Shown here piece after piece: positions 61,057 through 64,000 of a DNA stretch of 64,000 nucleotides. A model generated the notes under the pieces. The model did not search any database. It had not been told where the DNA came from and saw only the letters and a program-made list of their open reading frames with translations. The position numbers and the translations under genes are program-made. The DNA is from Tunturiibacter gelidiferens (GTDB lineage: Bacteria; Acidobacteriota; Terriglobia; Terriglobales; Acidobacteriaceae), in assembly GCF_013410115.1 (NCBI RefSeq), contig NZ_JACCCV010000001.1, positions 2,046,001-2,110,000 of the forward strand, read 5' to 3'. Within the stretch, counting starts at the first letter, position 1. Each line of letters starts with the position of its first letter.

Positions 61057-61593
61057 GTGAGCATATCCAAACCGAGCACAGCTAAGACCAGCGACAAGAA
61101 GAAAACACCAGACGAACAAGTGCCTCTGCGCAAACAGTTGATATCTCTTCTCCACGGCGGTCAGGCGCACGCTACCTTCGACGAAGTCATCAACGATTTT
61201 CCCGCCAACCTCCGCGGCACCGTTCCCGCCAACCTTCCCTACTCCGCGTGGCAGATCCTCGAGCATCTCCGCATCACTCAGCGCGACATACTCAACTTCT
61301 CCGCTCCTCCAACCGGCGGCTATCACGGCATGAAGTGGCCAGAAGAGTACTGGCCCAAGTCCCCGCAGCCACCCGCCACCAACTCTTGGGACCAGTGCAT
61401 CGCAGCAATCCGCTCCGACGCTGAACACTTCCACTCGCTGATCGAAAACCCCAACTCCGACCTCTACAAGCCCTTCCGCTGGGGCGATGGCCAGAATCTA
61501 CTCCGCGAGGCTCTCCTCGTCGCCGACCACAACGCCTATCACCTCGGCGAACTGCTCGTCATCCGCCGCCTTTTAGGCGCATGGCCCAAATAG
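61057..61593 (+). CDS. DinB-family protein
   Basis: A 178-residue four-helix bundle protein of the DinB/YfiT group. Metal-binding His residues are visible in ILEHLRITQRDIL and in LLVADHNAYHLGELLVIRRLLG, the usual positions. A Lys-rich N-terminal tail of about 25 residues precedes the fold. DinB-like proteins are often thiol-dependent transferases or hydrolases, with no set substrate here. It is followed 28 bases later by a CoA-binding protein gene. Confidence 0.82.
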   Translation: MSISKPSTAKTSDKKKTPDEQVPLRKQLISLLHGGQAHATFDEVINDFPANLRGTVPANLPYSAWQILEHLRITQRDILNFSAPPTGGYHGMKWPEEYWPKSPQPPATNSWDQCIAAIRSDAEHFHSLIENPNSDLYKPFRWGDGQNLLREALLVADHNAYHLGELLVIRRLLGAWPK

Positions 61594-61621
61594 ACTCTGA
61601 CGCAGAGGCCCTCAAAACAAA

Positions 61622-62044
61622 ATGAACGAACCAGAGATCATCCGCAGCATGCTCGGCGTGACCGCCAAAGAAAATCCGCGCACCATCGCAGTCATCGGCC
61701 TCTCAGAAGACTCCGCCAAACCCAGCCACTACGTCTCCGCCTACATGCAGCAGCACGGCTACAAGCTCTACCCGATCAATCCTTCCATCCCCAAGGTCCT
61801 CGGCGAGAAGTCCTACGCCTCACTCTCCGACCTTCCCATCAAACCCGACATAGTCGATGTCTTCCGCCTGCCAAAGTTCATCCCCGCCATCGTCGACGAG
61901 ATGATTCAGCTCGGTCTTCCCAACCTCTGGGTCCAGCAGGGAATCATCAACCTTGAAGCCGCCAACCGCGCCGAAGCTGCAGGAATTCAAGTCGTCATGG
62001 ATCGCTGCATCATGGTCGAACACCGCTACCTGGCACCCAGATGA
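61622..62044 (+). CDS. CoA-binding domain protein (YccU-like)
   Basis: A 140-residue Rossmann-fold protein. The CoA_binding domain spans almost its whole length: TIAVIGLSEDSAKPSHYVSAYMQQHGYKLYPINP, then VDVFRLPKFIPAIVDEMIQLGLPNLWVQQGI and the final VMDRCIMVEHRYL. Such stand-alone domains are widespread, with an unclear role in acyl-CoA or succinyl-CoA-linked metabolism. It precedes the dsbD-like gene by 37 bases. Confidence 0.88.
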   Translation: MNEPEIIRSMLGVTAKENPRTIAVIGLSEDSAKPSHYVSAYMQQHGYKLYPINPSIPKVLGEKSYASLSDLPIKPDIVDVFRLPKFIPAIVDEMIQLGLPNLWVQQGIINLEAANRAEAAGIQVVMDRCIMVEHRYLAPR

Positions 62045-62081
62045 CAACACCCCACGTCGATACCCCTACAATTGGAACTGA

Positions 62082-64000
62082 ATGACTAACGTACGCAAAC
62101 TATCCGCACTTCTGGCCCTCGCCTGCGCCCTCCTCCTCCAGACACCCGCGCACGCCCAGCTCCAGGTCGTCGGCGACGGCGGCCCCGGCCCCGTCAAAGC
62201 CCAGCATCTCACAGCGGAACTCGTCTCTCTCTCCCCCAGCATCGCCCCCGGCGGCACCGTCCAGGTTGGCCTCGTCCTCACCCTCGAAGAGCACTGGCAC
62301 GTCTACTGGATCAACGCCGGCGACTCCGGCGAGCCACCCAAAATCACCTGGACCCTCCCCGAAGGCATCACCGTCGGCCCCATGCTCTTTCCCATCCCCA
62401 GCCGCCTTCCGCTCGGTCCGCTCATGGACTTCGGCTACGAAGACGAGGTCGCCTTCCCCGTCCAACTCACCGCCGCCGACTCCCTCAAGCCCGGCCCCGT
62501 CCACCTCGACGCCAAGGTCAGCTGGCTCGTCTGCCGCGAGGTCTGCATCCCCGGAAAAGCCCACCTCGGCCTCAACCTCAACGTCGTCCCCGGAGCCCCT
62601 CCAGCACAGCCTGTCGGCCCTGTAGGCGAAGCCCTCAGCCTCATCCCCAAGCCCCTCCCCGCTGACGCTAAACTCACCATCACCGGCGGCAAGACCGACT
62701 TTGTCTTCAACCTCGTCACCGGCGGCCGCGAGACCAACGCCGAGTTCTACCCCGCCGATCAGGATCAGATCGCAAACGCCGCCCCGCAGGAGATCGAGCC
62801 CACCTCAGACGGTGTTCGCCTCCGTATCCGCCGCTCCGAAGACCTCAAAACCCTGCCCGCCCAGCTCCACGGCGTCATCAAGCTCTCCGACACCGAAGCC
62901 TACGAGATCACCGCCCCCGTCACCCCCGGCGAAGTCGCTCCCTCACCCGGCAGCAAAATCCCCGGAGCCCCGGCCACCAGCAGCGTTACCACACTCAGCG
63001 CCATCGGCCTGGCATTTATAGGCGGCATCATCCTCAACCTGATGCCCTGTGTCTTCCCGGTTCTCTTTCTCAAGGGTCTTGCCCTGGTGCAGTCCTCTGG
63101 CGAAGAGCGCAGCCGTCTCCGCAGCCACGGCATCGTTTACACACTCGGCATCCTGGTCTCCTTCTGGATCATCGTCGCCGTTCTGCTCATCCTCCGAGCC
63201 ACCGGCAGCCAGGCCGGATGGGGCTTCCAGCTTCAATCCCCAACCTTCATCGCCGTCCTCGCCGCGGGCCTCTTCTTCTTCGCGCTCTCTCTCGCCGGCC
63301 AGTTCGACCTCGGCCTCTCCCTCACAAGCGTAGGCGGCGGCCTCGCACAGAAGCAGGGATACACCGGCAGCTTCTTCACCGGTGTTCTCGCCACCATCGT
63401 CGCCACCCCCTGCACCGCGCCGCTCATGGGAGCCGCCATCGGCTTCGCCCTCGCCCAACCCGCCGGAGTCACCTTCGCCGTCTTTACCGCCCTCGGCCTC
63501 GGCCTCGCCACACCTTACCTCCTCCTCAGCTTCCAACCCGCATGGACACGCATCCTCCCTCGTCCCGGCGCATGGATGGAGATTCTCAAACAGCTCACCG
63601 CCGTCCCTCTCTTCGTCACCGCAATCTGGCTCGCCTGGGTCTACGGAAACCTCCACAGCGGCAATAGCCAGGGCGTCGACCATCTCACCCGGCTCCTCTG
63701 GTGCTTCCTCGCCTTGGCCATAGCAGGCTGGGCGCTCGGCAAATGGCCCGCAAGCTGGAAGAGCGCCATCGCGGCCCTCCTCATCGCCGCCCTCGGCCTG
63801 GCCATCCCTCTCTATCAACCGAAGGACACCACCCTTGTCTGGGCCCCCTACTCGCAACAAGCACTCGATCAAGCCCGCGCAGCCGGCCATCCCGTCTTCA
63901 TCGACTTCACCGCCGCCTGGTGTCTCAGCTGTCAGGTCAACGAGCGCGCCGTACTCAAATCCGCCGACGTCCAGCGCCAGTTCAGCAAAAATAACGTCAC
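62082..64000 (+). CDS. DsbD-like thiol:disulfide interchange protein (partial, runs off the right edge)
   Basis: The frame is open from ATG 62082 to the end of the window, about 639 codons. It has a signal peptide (residues 1-26, ending AHAQ), an N-terminal periplasmic DsbD/DipZ-type domain (EEHWHVYWINAGDSGEPP, and Cys pair in WLVCREVCIPG), eight or so central helices with the membrane Cys residues in NLMPCVFPV and VATPCTAPLMG, and the start of a C-terminal thioredoxin domain (FTAAWCLSCQVNERAV). It should carry electrons from cytosolic thioredoxin to the periplasm. The stop is not in the window. Confidence 0.92.
   Translation, partial: MTNVRKLSALLALACALLLQTPAHAQLQVVGDGGPGPVKAQHLTAELVSLSPSIAPGGTVQVGLVLTLEEHWHVYWINAGDSGEPPKITWTLPEGITVGPMLFPIPSRLPLGPLMDFGYEDEVAFPVQLTAADSLKPGPVHLDAKVSWLVCREVCIPGKAHLGLNLNVVPGAPPAQPVGPVGEALSLIPKPLPADAKLTITGGKTDFVFNLVTGGRETNAEFYPADQDQIANAAPQEIEPTSDGVRLRIRRSEDLKTLPAQLHGVIKLSDTEAYEITAPVTPGEVAPSPGSKIPGAPATSSVTTLSAIGLAFIGGIILNLMPCVFPVLFLKGLALVQSSGEERSRLRSHGIVYTLGILVSFWIIVAVLLILRATGSQAGWGFQLQSPTFIAVLAAGLFFFALSLAGQFDLGLSLTSVGGGLAQKQGYTGSFFTGVLATIVATPCTAPLMGAAIGFALAQPAGVTFAVFTALGLGLATPYLLLSFQPAWTRILPRPGAWMEILKQLTAVPLFVTAIWLAWVYGNLHSGNSQGVDHLTRLLWCFLALAIAGWALGKWPASWKSAIAALLIAALGLAIPLYQPKDTTLVWAPYSQQALDQARAAGHPVFIDFTAAWCLSCQVNERAVLKSADVQRQFSKNNV

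Overview
The window looks like ordinary chromosome of a soil Acidobacteriota, most likely family Acidobacteriaceae (Terriglobia; Granulicella, Edaphobacter or Terriglobus type). This rests on the GC-rich codon use, a secreted protein carrying the LPDAP motif common in that family, the architecture of the respiratory genes, and overall protein resemblance. It is an inference; no rRNA gene is present to confirm it. I see no transposase, integrase, phage gene, tRNA, rRNA or CRISPR array.

Layout. 0-7.3 kb holds small secreted and membrane proteins, a drug-efflux/MarR pair divergent around a remarkable nested palindrome, and a minus-strand run of a methyltransferase, a DUF488 protein and a cupin. 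7.4-15.2 kb is a plus-strand run: M20 dipeptidase, mobA, an orphan Mla-type ABC ATPase, a polyprenyl-phosphate sugar transferase, nadE and a DsbA-like thioredoxin. 15.2-35.1 kb is a bioenergetics block: ctaB (heme O synthase) with a DUF420 protein, lysS, a partial F0 operon (atpZ, atpI-like, atpB, atpE), then convergently a large complex I operon in the order nuoA-C-D-orf-E-F-G-H-J-K-L-M-N. nuoB and nuoI are missing from it, and there is an unassigned small gene between nuoD and nuoE. A 205-bp palindrome separates atpE from nuoN.

35-48 kb has a prepilin peptidase, an OprB-like porin divergent from an FrmR/RcnR-type metal or aldehyde sensor with a recognisable operator, thiG, ruvC, rsmA, glgA, an amino-acid permease, a YpfJ metallopeptidase and uvrC. 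48-64 kb has an OmpA-like lipoprotein behind a textbook sigma-54 promoter, mazG-GNAT-enolase-superfamily genes, bactofilin, an AT-hook protein, a large APC permease with a Usp-like tail, a 45-residue membrane protein, lnt, prfB with its programmed +1 frameshift, a methyltransferase, DinB and CoA-binding proteins, and a dsbD-like gene running off the right edge.

The plus strand is G-rich over the left third and C-rich over the right third whichever strand the genes are on. That G-to-C change in skew is what a replication terminus region looks like; I could not find a dif site by eye. Most genes are housekeeping. The most interesting material is regulatory and structural (the two large palindromes, the sigma-54 promoter, the operator by the metal sensor) plus the unusual content of the complex I operon.
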